64,000 bases of DNA from positions 1,302,001 to 1,366,000 of the forward strand of contig NZ_CP120638.1 of the NCBI RefSeq assembly GCF_029537235.1. Reading direction: 5' to 3'. The stretch comes from Rhizobium sp. 32-5/1. Lineage in GTDB: Bacteria > Pseudomonadota > Alphaproteobacteria > Rhizobiales > Rhizobiaceae. This document shows positions 24,399-35,448 of this stretch, one piece after another. Made by a program: the position numbers and the translations under genes. The notes below the pieces were generated by a model. The model did no database searches and was not told where the DNA came from. It worked only from the letters and a program-made list of their open reading frames with translations. Numbering within the stretch: position 1 is the first letter of the stretch; each line of letters starts with the position of its first letter.

Positions 24399-26240
24399 AT
24401 GAGAAACCTTGCCAAGAACAGGATAACGATAGCCGGCTTGCGCAGGTTGCTGCGCTCCACCCTCTTCCGGCTGGCTCTGTTGTCAGCCATTGTTTTCCTG
24501 GTGCTTTTCAAGGTGGCCCTGCCTCAGTTCGTTTCGACGGCGAGCGTCAAGACGAACATGGAGAATGCGCTCTCCTCCTGGACCGGCGGCCGCGCGAGCA
24601 TCAGCGGTGACCCGACGATCAGTTTCTGGCCGCGTCCGCAATTGACCTTGCATGATGTCACGATCGTTTCGGACGGCGCCAATCCGCAGCTCATGGCAAG
24701 AGCCGATGCGATCACCGCTGACTTCGATGTGTTGGCCGCCTTGCGCGGCATTCCGGTGTTTTACGATTTCCGTCTGCTCGCACCGGTTTTCCGCATCGAG
24801 CGGCTGAAGGATGACGCACTGAACTGGCGCCGAGCGGGGTGGATGGCCGATGCTATGCGCAGCAAGCCAGACCATGCACCGGTGCTTACGCGTGAAGTAC
24901 CGATCGGCGACATCGCGATCGAAAACGGCGCCCTGGACATCATCGACAATATGAGCGGTAGCGTCCGGCGCATCGCGAATATAAGCGGCATGGTGACCTG
25001 GCCAACGCCGTCGGAGCAAGTCCGTATCGACCTCTCTGCCATGGTCAAGGGGAAGTCGTCAACTGGACCTTCGCCTGTGACGACCCCCTGTCGTTCTTAT
25101 CGGGGCGGAGCACGGCGGTTGACACGACATTTTTTCCGCGCCTTTGAATTTGGCTTTTGATGGCACTGGCAGCCTATCGTCAAACGCCTTTTTTCCGGGC
25201 AATCTTCCGTTTCTGCTCCCTCGATTGCCGCCCTTCTTCGCTGGTACGGTATCGATCTCAGCGAAAATTCCATGCTTGGGGCGGTTAATCTCGACGCTGC
25301 AGTGACGATTGGAAGTCAGGCAGTGAAGCTCGACAATCTCGCCCTGACGATCGACAGTGCAACTGCGACCGGCGTGCTCGATATCGCCCTTCCCGTGGAC
25401 CAGCTTCCCCGCTTCGGCGGAACTCTGGCCTTCGACCGGCTTGATCTCAACAGTTTGTTTCTGGCCCTGTCACCGAAACCGGTCGCATCCGGCGGAATAG
25501 CGAGAGCAGTCGATACCAACTTTCTGGAATGGCTGCGTCTCGATCTGCGGCTTTCAGCCCAGCAGGCAAACCTTGGACCTGTAGTGCTGACGGATCTTGC
25601 GGCCGGCGTCATGGTGCGGGATGGGCGGGCATCCTTCGATATCGGCGACAGCGCCTATGCCGGAGGCTCACTTAGCGGTCGCATCGCCATATCCGAGCAA
25701 TGGATCAATGGCGGCGGCCAGTTGGCACTGTCGCTCAAGGGCGCCGATCTGGGACCAATTGCCAGCCAACTCGGCCTGCAAGGTCCTTTGCCGATCGGCC
25801 AAAGCGATCTCAGCCTCGAGCTTTCGACCGATAAGCCGATGTGGGCCATGACCCTTGGCGATCTGTCCGGTCGCATCAGGCTGGCGGTCGATGACGGGAC
25901 GCTAGTGAATTTTAACGAAGCAAGCTTCGAAACACTGGTGGCTAAGGACGCATTCTTCAACCTCTCCGACGTTTCAGCGGGCGCCTATTCATTTTCGAGT
26001 GCCGACATAGAGGCGACCCTCAAGGATGGGGTTGCCGAGCTGACGCGCGCAGACATTGCCGGCCAGGACAAGATGCTCTCGCTGTCGGGCCGCATTCTCT
26101 ATCGAAGCGGCAGTCTCGCCCTTGCCGGCGCGTCGAAACCGGCGGATCCGCAGTCGAGCACGATGCCCCTGCGCTTTTTCGTCGGCGGCTCCTGGCCAAA
26201 CGCGGTGATTTCACCGATTTCCGCGCTGATACAGCCTTGA
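24399..26240 (+). CDS. AsmA-family envelope protein (three frameshifts)
   Basis: A single-span protein of about 614 aa with an AsmA-like fold. A membrane helix lies near residues 22-45 (FRLALLSAIVFLVLFKVALP), followed by the AsmA opening (WTGGRASISGDPTISFWPRPQLTLHDVTI) and a C-terminal AsmA domain (GTLVNFNEASFETLVAKDAFFNLSDVSAGAYSFSSADIEATLKDG). The open frame is broken between about 25050 and 25195 by three single-base losses, in GGGG 25049-25052 and in TTTTTT 25130-25135 and 25189-25194; together they return to the original frame. With them restored the middle reads smoothly. The ATG at 24399 is a choice; starts further upstream are possible. Likely role is in envelope lipid homeostasis, by family. 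Confidence 0.75.
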
Positions 26241-26328
26241 AGACGGTGGATCGCCACCGAAAGCCTTATGCGCATCGCCTGATAAACCTCTAAAATAAAC
26301 CATCGAATCAGCCCGCGGGAGATGTGCC

Positions 26329-26583
26329 GTGCTGCGTTTTCTGGCCGCCGTATTCAAGATTGCGCTTGCGTCACTGCTGGCAGGCGCCGGGCTTTCGCTG
26401 TTCAACATCTCGTCTGCGCAAATCCTGGAGCAGATCGGCATGACGCCGGAAGCGGTCTGGGGGTATGTGCTGCGGGCCACGAATTGGGCGGTGCCAAACA
26501 TGCTTCTGGGATCGATGATCGTGCTGCCGCTGTGGTTTCTCACCTACGTTTTCATACCGCCGCGGGAACGCGAGCGCGACTGA
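26329..26583 (+). CDS. Small two-helix membrane protein (DUF6460-like)
   Basis: An 84-aa protein starting at GTG with GGGAGA upstream. Two hydrophobic helices (about residues 4-24 and 56-76) flank an amphipathic segment EQIGMTPEAVWGYVLRATNWAVPNM, and the protein ends in charged RERERD. Resembles the small rhizobial family I know as DUF6460; that label is from memory. Function unknown. It stands alone downstream of the AsmA-like gene on the same strand. Confidence 0.65.
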   Translation: MLRFLAAVFKIALASLLAGAGLSLFNISSAQILEQIGMTPEAVWGYVLRATNWAVPNMLLGSMIVLPLWFLTYVFIPPRERERD

Positions 26584-26630
26584 CCGCCGCCTTCAGAGAT
26601 TTGGCGGACAAGCGGCTCGGGCCAAAGACC

Positions 26631-26843
26631 TCACGAATCTTCGTCCAGTGCCTTGAGGACACGCTTCAGCAGCTCTTCCTCATCGTGAACACCGTGCCTG
26701 TACAGCGTCAGGACCAAGGCAGCGACCGGGTCGTTGGCATCGCTTTGGGCAGATATTTTCCTTGCCGCGCGCGCTCTGTCGAAGACGCGCTGACAGAGAT
26801 CGACATGATGCGGCAGCATGGGTTCATTGCGCCATTTGCTCAT
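26631..26843 (-). CDS. Small hypothetical protein, 70 aa
   Basis: An open frame of 70 codons from the ATG at 26843, with GGAGG ten bases upstream. The product is soluble and helical (HHVDLCQRVFDRARAARKISA, then EEELLKRVLKALDEDS). The strong ribosome site and good codon use support it. I do not recognise a family. It converges on the DUF6460-like gene. Confidence 0.6.
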   Translation of the reverse strand: MSKWRNEPMLPHHVDLCQRVFDRARAARKISAQSDANDPVAALVLTLYRHGVHDEEELLKRVLKALDEDS

Positions 26844-27058
26844 TCCACCGCCTCCATCAAAATACCCCCAGCCCTCTTGTCCGCCACTGAAGCACCGTGA
26901 GGACGTTGGACTCAAAGGGGAGCCGGCCTTTGCGCGGCTCCCGGCTTCTTTAGACGTCCGGAAACTGTTCAAATCATGTCACAATCAAAGCCCGCACGCC
27001 CGCATATAGCAAAACGCAAGACAACTTTAGCAGATCGGCCCTTCGCATGACGCCTGCG

Positions 27059-27874
27059 CTAGTGCCCGAACGCCGCTTGTTCGTCCTTGACGCGCTGCGT
27101 CTCGCGTTGACGAGAGACGACCGACGCGATGATGACGCCAATGGCAACGATGCCGATCAGGATGGTGCAGACCGCGTTGATTTCGGGCGTCACGCCGAGG
27201 CGCACTTGGCTATAGATTTTCATCGGCAGCGTCGTCGCTCCCGGCCCGGAGGTGAAGCTGGAAATAACGAGATCATCCAGTGACAGGGTAAAAGCCAGGA
27301 CCCAGCCGGAAAAGACGGCCGGCGCAATGATCGGCAGTGTGATCTTCATGAAGGTGGTGACCGGCGTTGCCCCCAGATCCATCGCCGCTTCCTCGACCGA
27401 GCGGTCGAAGCTGAGCAGCCGCGACTGCACGACGACAGCCACAAAGCACATGGTGAAGGTGATGTGAGCCAAGGTCAACGTCCAGAAGCCACGATCAAAG
27501 CCGAGAGCAACGAAGAGCAAGAGCAGGGAAAGGCCGGTGATGACCTCGGGCATGACGAGCGGGGCAAAGACCATGCCGGAAAACAGCATGCGTCCGCGAA
27601 AGCGTGTGTAGCGCGTCAAGGCAAGCGCGGCGAGTGTTCCAAGCACGGTCGCGCAGGTGGCAGACACAAGCGCCACCCGGATCGTCACCCAGGCGGCGTC
27701 AAGAAGCGCCTGGTTCTGGAAGAGTTGCACGTACCATTTCGTTGAGAAACCAGCCCAGACGGTGACGAGCTTGGATTCGTTGAACGAAAAGATCACGAGA
27801 AGCACGATCGGCAAATACAGAAAGGCAAAGCCGAAGATCAGTGAGACGATGTTGAAGCGGGACCAGCGTTGCAT
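27059..27874 (-). CDS. potI: Putrescine ABC transporter permease PotI
   Basis: A 271-aa inner-membrane permease with six helices. The EAA loop reads EEAAMDLGATPVTTFMKITLPIIAPAVFSGW. It follows potH with one base between stop and start and is the last gene of potFGHI. The segment FTSGPGATTLPMKIYSQVRLGVTPEINA is typical of PotI/PotC. Forms a heterodimer with PotH for polyamine import. Confidence 0.92.
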   Translation of the reverse strand: MQRWSRFNIVSLIFGFAFLYLPIVLLVIFSFNESKLVTVWAGFSTKWYVQLFQNQALLDAAWVTIRVALVSATCATVLGTLAALALTRYTRFRGRMLFSGMVFAPLVMPEVITGLSLLLLFVALGFDRGFWTLTLAHITFTMCFVAVVVQSRLLSFDRSVEEAAMDLGATPVTTFMKITLPIIAPAVFSGWVLAFTLSLDDLVISSFTSGPGATTLPMKIYSQVRLGVTPEINAVCTILIGIVAIGVIIASVVSRQRETQRVKDEQAAFGH

Positions 27875-27875
27875 G

Positions 27876-28787
27876 TTATCTGCCCTCCCCGTCGGCCTTG
27901 GCCTGCGCCTGCTGGAAAAACATGATCGGCACCACCAGGATGAGCAGCAGGATCGTCGCCACGGCCGCCGAGACCGGCCAGTCCCGGTTGGCGTTGAACT
28001 CGTTCCACAACGTCTTACCGATCATCAGCGTTTCGGATCCGCCGAGCAGGTCGGGAATGACGAATTCGCCGACGGCGGGGATGAAGACCAGCATGCAGCC
28101 GGCGATCACGCCGGGCAACGACAGCCGGAACGTGACCTGCCAGAAGGCGGAAATCGGCGTGCAGCCGAGATCCTGTGCGGCTTCGTTCAGACTGTGATCC
28201 ATCTTTTCCAGCGCGGAGTAGATCGGCAGAACCATGAATGGCAGGTAGGAATAGACGATGCCGATATAGATCGCCCAGTTGGTGTTGAGGATGATCAATG
28301 GTTGATCGATCACCCCGATGCCGAGCAGAAACTGATTGAGCAGGCCTTCCGGCTTGAGGATGGCGATCCAGGCGTAAACGCGAATAAGGAAGCTCGTCCA
28401 GAACGGCAGGATCACCAACATCAATAGCGTCGCCCGGAGATTGCTGGGGGCCTGCGCCATGCCGTAGGCGATCGGATAGGCGATCAGGAGCGTGCACAGC
28501 GTGGAGACGCCGGCGATCCAGAGGCTGGCGCCATAGGCATTGATGTAGAGCGCGTCCTGGGTCAGCCAGAGATAGTTGTCGATCGAAAATTCGCGGATAC
28601 CGGAAAAAATGCCGGAAAGTCCATCGGCGAGATCGAAGACCGGTAGATAGGGAGGCATGGCAACCGCCGTCTGGGACAGCGAAATGCGAAAGACGATGAA
28701 GAACGGGATGAGGAAGAAGAACATCAACCAGGCATAGGGAATGATGATCACGAGCCGGTTGAACACTGCCGATCCGAATTTTGTCAT
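27876..28787 (-). CDS. potH: Putrescine ABC transporter permease PotH
   Basis: A 303-aa permease with six helices and the EAA loop NEAAQDLGCTPISAFWQVTFRLSLPGVIAG, followed by VGEFVIPDLLGGSETLMIGKTLWNEF, which is strongly conserved in PotH/PotB. The ATG at 28787 is chosen; it lies two bases after the potG stop, whereas the upstream codon in frame is TTG. Pairs with PotI. Confidence 0.92.
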   Translation of the reverse strand: MTKFGSAVFNRLVIIIPYAWLMFFFLIPFFIVFRISLSQTAVAMPPYLPVFDLADGLSGIFSGIREFSIDNYLWLTQDALYINAYGASLWIAGVSTLCTLLIAYPIAYGMAQAPSNLRATLLMLVILPFWTSFLIRVYAWIAILKPEGLLNQFLLGIGVIDQPLIILNTNWAIYIGIVYSYLPFMVLPIYSALEKMDHSLNEAAQDLGCTPISAFWQVTFRLSLPGVIAGCMLVFIPAVGEFVIPDLLGGSETLMIGKTLWNEFNANRDWPVSAAVATILLLILVVPIMFFQQAQAKADGEGR

Positions 28788-28789
28788 GG

Positions 28790-29932
28790 TCAATCCCTCA
28801 GCACGACGCCGGCATTTTCATCGAACCAGATCCAGACTTCCTGATCGTAACCGAGCGGGTCTTCGACGGCGCGCACGGCGTTCAGCGACGAGGCCTTGAC
28901 CACGCGACCGTCCTTCAGCTTCACATGGAAAACCGTCATATCGCCGAGATAGCCGATGTCCCAGATCACGCCCTCAGCGGCGTTGAGCGGTGCGCAGGCA
29001 GGCCGGGCGTTGCCGACCCTGATCTTCTCCGGGCGAACAGCAAAGCCGGCCTTGGCACCGACCGACGGTGTTTCCGGCGACGCCACGCGAATTGAAAGAC
29101 CGCCGTCGGTGGTCAGTTCAACATAACCGCCGCCCGCCGCGGATACCGTGCCGTCAAAAATATTCACGTCGCCAATAAAGTCCGCAACAAAACGCGAGTT
29201 CGGCGCCTCGTAGATCTCCGGCGGGGTCGCCACCTGGATGACTTTGCCATGGGCCATCACGGCGATACGATCGGCCATGGTCATCGCCTCTTCCTGGTCG
29301 TGCGTGACGACGACGAAAGTCAGGCCCAGTTCCTGCTGCAGATCCATCAACTCGAATTGCGTTTCCTCGCGCAATTTCTTGTCAAGCGCGCCGAGCGGTT
29401 CGTCCAGCAATAGCACCTTCGGGCGCTTGGCCAACGAGCGGGCAAGCGCCACGCGCTGACGCTGTCCGCCGGAGAGTTGGTGCGGCTTGCGCTTGGCGAA
29501 CTTGTCGAGCTTCACCAGCTTCAGCATCTGGTCGACGCGTTCAGCGATCTCGGTCTTCGGCATGCCATCCTGTTTGAGACCGAAGGCGATATTGTTCTCG
29601 ACCGTCATATGCGGAAACAGCGCATAGGACTGGAACATCATGTTGACCGGCCGGCGGTAGGGCGGAGTGCCGGCAAGGCTTTGTCCGTCGAGAATGATTT
29701 CGCCCGATGTCGGCTGTTCGAAGCCGGCGAGCATGCGCAGAAGCGTCGATTTTCCGCAGCCCGACGCCCCCAGAAGCGCGAAGAATTCGCGCGGGAAGAT
29801 ATCGAGCGACAAATTGTCGACGGCAACGAAATCACCGAATTTTTTGGTGACGTTCCTGAATGAGATGAACGGCTTGGACGCGGGGTCCGACCATGGAGCA
29901 AAGGAACGCCTGATACTGCCGAGTGATTTCAT
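28790..29932 (-). CDS. potG: Putrescine ABC transporter ATPase PotG
   Basis: A 380-aa ATPase that energises the PotHI permease. It has Walker A GASGCGKST, Q loop FQSYALFPHM, signature [15 protein letters not shown], Walker B VLLLDEPLGALD and H loop VVVTHDQEEA, and a C-terminal TOBE domain from about residue 290. Start at 29932 (MKSLGSIRRSF) is preferred to the longer frame to 30001 because the upstream part overlaps a hairpin and is not family-like. Second gene of the operon. Confidence 0.92.
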   Translation of the reverse strand: MKSLGSIRRSFAPWSDPASKPFISFRNVTKKFGDFVAVDNLSLDIFPREFFALLGASGCGKSTLLRMLAGFEQPTSGEIILDGQSLAGTPPYRRPVNMMFQSYALFPHMTVENNIAFGLKQDGMPKTEIAERVDQMLKLVKLDKFAKRKPHQLSGGQRQRVALARSLAKRPKVLLLDEPLGALDKKLREETQFELMDLQQELGLTFVVVTHDQEEAMTMADRIAVMAHGKVIQVATPPEIYEAPNSRFVADFIGDVNIFDGTVSAAGGGYVELTTDGGLSIRVASPETPSVGAKAGFAVRPEKIRVGNARPACAPLNAAEGVIWDIGYLGDMTVFHVKLKDGRVVKASSLNAVRAVEDPLGYDQEVWIWFDENAGVVLRD

Positions 29933-29984
29933 CACTGATCCCCGAATGACAAAGACAGGGTGCCCCCGGCACCCACAGAAAGAA

Positions 29985-30013
29985 ATTGCCCGGATTTTCA
30001 AGGTCCGGGCAAT
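29985..30013 (-). promoter_or_regulatory. Hairpin between potF and potG
   Basis: TTGCCCGGA and TCCGGGCAA pair around a nine-base loop and run into TTTCTTTC on the minus strand, just after the potF stop. It probably lets part of the transcripts end or be protected here, giving more binding protein than permease. Confidence 0.7.
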
Positions 30014-30025
30014 TCACTTCTTGAG

Positions 30026-31120
30026 TTATTGGCCAGTAACGACCTTGGTCCACAACCGCGTCACGACGCGCTGCGTTTTCGGATCGTACGGCAAGAAGGA
30101 GAAGAGCTTGGCGAGCACATCGTCTTTCGGATAGATCGCCGGATCATCGAGGACCTCCTTACTGACGAAGGCCTGCGAAGCCTTGTTGCCGTTCGCATAG
30201 AAGACGTAGTCGCTGGCCTTTGCGATGACTTCCGGCTTCATCAGGTAATTGAGGAAGGCGTGGGCCTCCTCGACATGCGGCGCATCACCCGGAATGGCCA
30301 TCATGTCGAACCACATCTTCGCGCCCTGGGCGGGAACGACATAGCCGACCTCGACACCGGCCTTGGCTTCGGCGGCACGGTCGCGGGCCTGAAGCACGTC
30401 ACCCGACCAGCCGACGGCGAGGCAAATATCGCCATTGGCCAGCGCGTTGATATATTCCGAGGAATGGAACTTGCGGATGTTCGGACGCACCGTCAGCAAC
30501 AGTTCCTCGGCCTTCTTCAGGTCGTCGGGATTGTGACTGTTGGGGTCGAGCCCAAGATAGAGCAGTGCGGTCGGCACGATATCGGTCGGGGAATCGAGCA
30601 GATAGATGCCGCAATCCTTGAACTTGGCAGCGATTTCCGGCTTGAATATCACGTCCCAGGTCGGCGCGTCAGCGCTGCCGAGGATCGCCTTGGTCTTTTC
30701 GACATTGTAGCCGATACCGGTCGTGCCCCACATATAATCGAGGCCGTATTCGTTGCCCGGATCATACTGGGCGGTGCGTGTCATCACCATGTCCCACATG
30801 TTGGAAATATTCGGCAGCTTCGATTTGTCGAGCTTCTGGAAGGCGCCGGCCTGGATCTGTCGCTGGAGGAAGTCGGCCGTCGGCACCACGACATCGTAGC
30901 CGCTTGAGCCAGCGAGAAGCTTGGTTTCGAGGATTTCGTTGGAATCGAAGACGTCATAGACGACCTTGATGCCGGTTTCCTTGGTGAAATCTTCCAGAAT
31001 GCTGGCGTCGATATAGTCCGACCAGTTGTAGACGTTGACGACCTTCTCCTGTGCCGCCGCAAAAGTCGCCGACCCGGCAACCAGCAGGGCGGACAGGGTT
31101 GTGACAATCTTTTTCGACAT
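30026..31120 (-). CDS. potF: Putrescine-binding periplasmic protein PotF
   Basis: A 364-aa substrate-binding protein, with a signal peptide (residues 1-23, ending ATFAAA) and the PotD/PotF opening VVNVYNWSDYIDASILEDFTKETGIKVVYDVFDSNEILETKLLAGSSGYDVVVPT. Polyamine-site features include WSD near residue 33, YMWGTTGIGYN and the acidic LLDSPTD segment. It heads the potFGHI operon. The pathway continues with puuA/puuB, found 13 kb away. Confidence 0.92.
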   Translation of the reverse strand: MSKKIVTTLSALLVAGSATFAAAQEKVVNVYNWSDYIDASILEDFTKETGIKVVYDVFDSNEILETKLLAGSSGYDVVVPTADFLQRQIQAGAFQKLDKSKLPNISNMWDMVMTRTAQYDPGNEYGLDYMWGTTGIGYNVEKTKAILGSADAPTWDVIFKPEIAAKFKDCGIYLLDSPTDIVPTALLYLGLDPNSHNPDDLKKAEELLLTVRPNIRKFHSSEYINALANGDICLAVGWSGDVLQARDRAAEAKAGVEVGYVVPAQGAKMWFDMMAIPGDAPHVEEAHAFLNYLMKPEVIAKASDYVFYANGNKASQAFVSKEVLDDPAIYPKDDVLAKLFSFLPYDPKTQRVVTRLWTKVVTGQ

Positions 31121-31468
31121 AAACTTCCCCTTTTATCGGCCCGGATGAGACCGCGGCGCACCGCCGGCCTCCTCCATGACCCGTCTCTCTTGATTGTTCA
31201 AATTGGAAGTTAGGCATGTTTTCAAACAACCACAAGCGCTTTTACGCAAGCTTGCAAGGCAAGTTCGAGCCATGCAAAAAATTCAGGCAAATGGGAAATA
31301 GGCAAACTTTTCAGTACCCTTTGAGCAAGACAATACGCCTCGGACAAAATGGGGCGCATTTTAACCATATGCGCAGTTCGTGCGGGCGCAACCGGATTAA
31401 TGATTGATTAACCCTGTCCGAGCTGCGATTTTGGAGCTTCTAGTTTCGGCGTTACGGGGTTGAGCATC
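31121..31468. other. Intergenic region between potF and the desaturase gene
   Basis: No gene of credible length. It must hold the divergent promoters of potF and the desaturase. A palindrome GCAAGCTTGC lies at about 31238-31247, and TTAAT-GATTG-ATTAA (31397-31411) is an inverted repeat 58 bases upstream of the desaturase ATG. Nothing else stands out. Confidence 0.6.
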
Positions 31469-32422
31469 ATGAGTGTGAAGTCGCAGCGGATTGACCCGCG
31501 GGAGTTGAAACGGCTCTCCGTCCTTCAGCCCCACCGGACGCTTCTGGCGATCTTCGCGGACTGGGCGATCATCGCCGCCGCAATTGCGGCTAGCAAATAT
31601 CTGCAACATCCGCTCGCCTACATCGCGGCCGTGCTCGTGATTGCCGGCCGGATGCACGCCTTCGGCTGCCTGATGCACGAGGCGGCTCATTACCGGATCA
31701 TCAAGAACCGCAAGGCGAGCGACTGGATGAGCGACCTTCTGCTCGCCTGGCCGATCATGGCGACGGTCGACGGCTACCGGCAGAACCACCTCGCCCACCA
31801 CCAGCACACCAATACCGACGACGATCCGGACTGGGCGGCAAAGCTCGGCATGGCGCAGTTTACGTTCCCACAGAAGCTGATGCACGGCATCATCCAGCTG
31901 CTCGGCTATCTCGTGGCGATCAATTCGATCCGTGATATTCTCCACATGTCCAAGCGCATCGGCAAGAACGACCGCTCAACCCGCACCTACAAACTCCTGC
32001 GCATCGGCTTCTACGTCTTCGCTTCGATCATCTTCACGGTTTTCGGCCTGTGGACGGACTTCGCCGCCTACTGGCTTGTGCCGTTCTTCACTTTCTTCTG
32101 CCTTTTCCTTTATGTCCGCAGCGTTGCCGAGCATTTCGGCAGCATGGACTATTCCGACGAACTCGGCAGTTCACGCACCGTCTATCCGCATGCCTGGGAG
32201 AAGCTGTTCTTCGCGCCCCACAACATCAACTACCACCTCGAACACCATCTCTATCCGGGCGTGCCCTACTACAATCTACCGGAACTGCATGCCGTGCTCA
32301 TGCGCAACGGCAATTACGCCGAGCGGGCGCATATCACGCGCGGCTACACCACCGGACTTGCCTCGGAATGCTTCGCCCCCAGCGCGCCGCTTCTGCCGAG
32401 CCACCACCCCGTCAGCTATTGA
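31469..32422 (+). CDS. Membrane fatty acid desaturase
   Basis: A 317-aa integral membrane di-iron desaturase. All three histidine boxes are present: HEAAH (around residue 72), HLAHHQH (around 108) and HLEHH (around 253, in NINYHLEHHLYPGVPYYNLPELH). Four or more hydrophobic segments lie between them. The ATG at 31469 is preferred over an in-frame TTG at 31460. The order and spacing suit acyl-lipid desaturases or related hydroxylases and ketolases; the substrate cannot be told from sequence. It converges on the XRE-type regulator gene, with stops three bases apart. Confidence 0.85.
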   Translation: MSVKSQRIDPRELKRLSVLQPHRTLLAIFADWAIIAAAIAASKYLQHPLAYIAAVLVIAGRMHAFGCLMHEAAHYRIIKNRKASDWMSDLLLAWPIMATVDGYRQNHLAHHQHTNTDDDPDWAAKLGMAQFTFPQKLMHGIIQLLGYLVAINSIRDILHMSKRIGKNDRSTRTYKLLRIGFYVFASIIFTVFGLWTDFAAYWLVPFFTFFCLFLYVRSVAEHFGSMDYSDELGSSRTVYPHAWEKLFFAPHNINYHLEHHLYPGVPYYNLPELHAVLMRNGNYAERAHITRGYTTGLASECFAPSAPLLPSHHPVSY

Positions 32423-32425
32423 GCG

Positions 32426-33835
32426 CTACTGGAAATCGAAAGCGCTGAGGCCCGTTACCATTTCGTCGAGCCCCAGCGGCCGTGTGACGGGCGGCTCCGC
32501 CCTTGAAAGACAGCCCTGCCGCTCGCAGAGGCGGCAGGCGGTACCGGCGAGAACCGGTGGCAGTGCCGCATCGCCATAGACCGTCTCGCCGGCATGGGCG
32601 ACATCGCAGCCGAGTAGCAGGGCGGTACGACGCACGCGCTCCTGAAAACCGGCCTGCGGCCCCTCCAGCGTCCGCGCGACCGTCAGGAAGGTCGCTCCGC
32701 CGAGAATTTCGACCCTGTCGACCAGAACCTGCCCCGGCTGCGTGAAGGCTGAATGGATTGCGAGCTTCGGACAGTGGCCGCCGAAGCGCGCCCGCGGAAA
32801 CCCCTGCGCACCGCCTCGGCGCAGCCGATGGCCGGCATTGTCGATTTCCATCAGGAAGAAGGGAATGCCCATGGCATCCGGACGCTGCAATGTCGTCAGC
32901 CGACATGCCACCTGTTCAAATGAAACCCGGAAACGCGCCCTGAGCAGATCCAGATCATAGCGCGCCCGCACGGCCGTCGTGTGGAAGGCGACATAGGGCA
33001 TCATCAGCGCATGGGCGGCATAGCGCGCCAGCTCGAAACGGGCGATGCGCCGCGCCTCGCCGCTCGACAAGGACATGCCGTCCAGCGTCTCCGTGAAAAC
33101 ATCCGGAAACGCCAGCGCCGAGGCCTCCATGGCGATTTCACGCAATTGCTCATCCGGTGACAGCCGCTCGGACAGGAACAACCGCATCGAGTGACGGTCG
33201 TAGCGGCGGCGCAGGTTCGGCATGGCGTGGATCGGCAAGGTGCGGACGGCAAGCCCCTGCTCCCGGCGCAGCCAGTCCTTCAGCGCGGCCACCAGATCAT
33301 CCGCCGGCGCAAGCCGGGCATGAAACGCTTCGGCCGCCGCGTCGATACAGTGGAAATAGGCGGGCCGGGTCTCGAACACGTCGCGAACCTCGTCGATCGG
33401 CAGGCGCGTTTCGGACAGGGCCGCGGCATGGCCTTCCTGTGACAGCAGTCCCGTCAGATCCTTCAGCCGCAGCGACTGTTCGCGATAAGCCCGGTAGAGC
33501 TTGAGGATGCCGCTCGCCGCATTCGGGGCGGCTTCCGCCACCTCGATCAATTCCTGGTCGCCCGGCAGTTCGCCGGCAAGCAGCGGATCGGCAAACACCT
33601 CGCGCAATTGCGCGGCACTTCCTGAAGTTTCGCCCTGCAACTCGTCCAGATCGACCTTGTAGACGGAGGCCAGCTTCAAAAGCAGCTGGACGGTCAGCGG
33701 CCGCTGGTTGCGCTCGATGAGGTTGAGATAGGACGGTGAGATGCCGAGGGCCTCGGCCATCGCCGTCTGCGTCAGCGCCAAACCATTGCGCACACGCCGC
33801 ACACGCGGCCCCGCAAAAATCTTGGTTTCAGCCAT
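32426..33835 (-). CDS. XRE-family regulator with short-chain fatty-acyl domain (ScfR/RamB type)
   Basis: A 469-aa regulator. An XRE helix-turn-helix occupies residues 10-65 (RRVRNGLALTQTAMAEALGISPSYLNLIERNQRPLT). The middle has an IrrE/ImmA-like domain without a zinc HExxH motif. The C-terminal DUF2083 domain carries cysteines in LLGCDVAHAG and GTACRLCERQGCLSR. Members such as RamB control acetate and glyoxylate genes. It is divergent from isocitrate lyase over a 230-base AT-rich region with repeated TTTACA motifs, so control of aceA is likely. Confidence 0.88.
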   Translation of the reverse strand: MAETKIFAGPRVRRVRNGLALTQTAMAEALGISPSYLNLIERNQRPLTVQLLLKLASVYKVDLDELQGETSGSAAQLREVFADPLLAGELPGDQELIEVAEAAPNAASGILKLYRAYREQSLRLKDLTGLLSQEGHAAALSETRLPIDEVRDVFETRPAYFHCIDAAAEAFHARLAPADDLVAALKDWLRREQGLAVRTLPIHAMPNLRRRYDRHSMRLFLSERLSPDEQLREIAMEASALAFPDVFTETLDGMSLSSGEARRIARFELARYAAHALMMPYVAFHTTAVRARYDLDLLRARFRVSFEQVACRLTTLQRPDAMGIPFFLMEIDNAGHRLRRGGAQGFPRARFGGHCPKLAIHSAFTQPGQVLVDRVEILGGATFLTVARTLEGPQAGFQERVRRTALLLGCDVAHAGETVYGDAALPPVLAGTACRLCERQGCLSRAEPPVTRPLGLDEMVTGLSAFDFQ

Positions 33836-33847
33836 CCTGTCACATCC

Positions 33848-33987
33848 TTTACAGCATCAACCGCAGATATTTAATTTACAGTATTTACAAAATTACAAGC
33901 ACGCTCTGTCAAAATCAAGACACCATAACCTCTTTATAGAGTGTATTTTCTCGTTTCATCTGGCGATATTTTGCTCTGCAGTGTAAA
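33848..33987. promoter_or_regulatory. Repeated TTTACA motifs between the XRE-type regulator gene and aceA
   Basis: TTTACA occurs at 33848-33853, 33875-33880 and 33884-33889, with ATTACA at 33892-33897 and the inverted TGTAAA at 33982-33987. The spacing between three of them is 8-9 bases. These may be operator half-sites for the divergently encoded regulator. Confidence 0.45.
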
Positions 33988-34065
33988 TCTTGTCACATCA
34001 AACAACACATCAAACGCACCTTAAACGAAAGTCTAAGCGCGGCATTTAATTTTACGGAGAATAAC

Positions 34066-35355
<1,290 letters not shown>

Positions 35356-35363
35356 CGAACTTC

Positions 35364-35404
35364 CCTCCCCAACCCTTCCCACAAGGGGGAGGGTTGGGGA
35401 GGGT
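35364..35404. repeat. GC-rich inverted repeat after aceA
   Basis: CCCTCCCCAACCC (35364-35376) and GGGTTGGGGAGGG (35392-35404) are perfect 13-bp arms. This resembles the small palindromic intergenic elements common in rhizobial genomes. It could stabilise or partly end the aceA transcript. Confidence 0.8.
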
Positions 35405-35448
35405 CTCAAAACAACTTCAAAAACCCCGAATAGAAGAGGAGAAATGCC

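Noticed and set aside
25049..25194. Programmed frameshifting in the AsmA-like gene
   Set aside because: Three shifts in 150 bases with no slippery heptamer plus stimulator layout; simple base loss in homopolymers explains all three.
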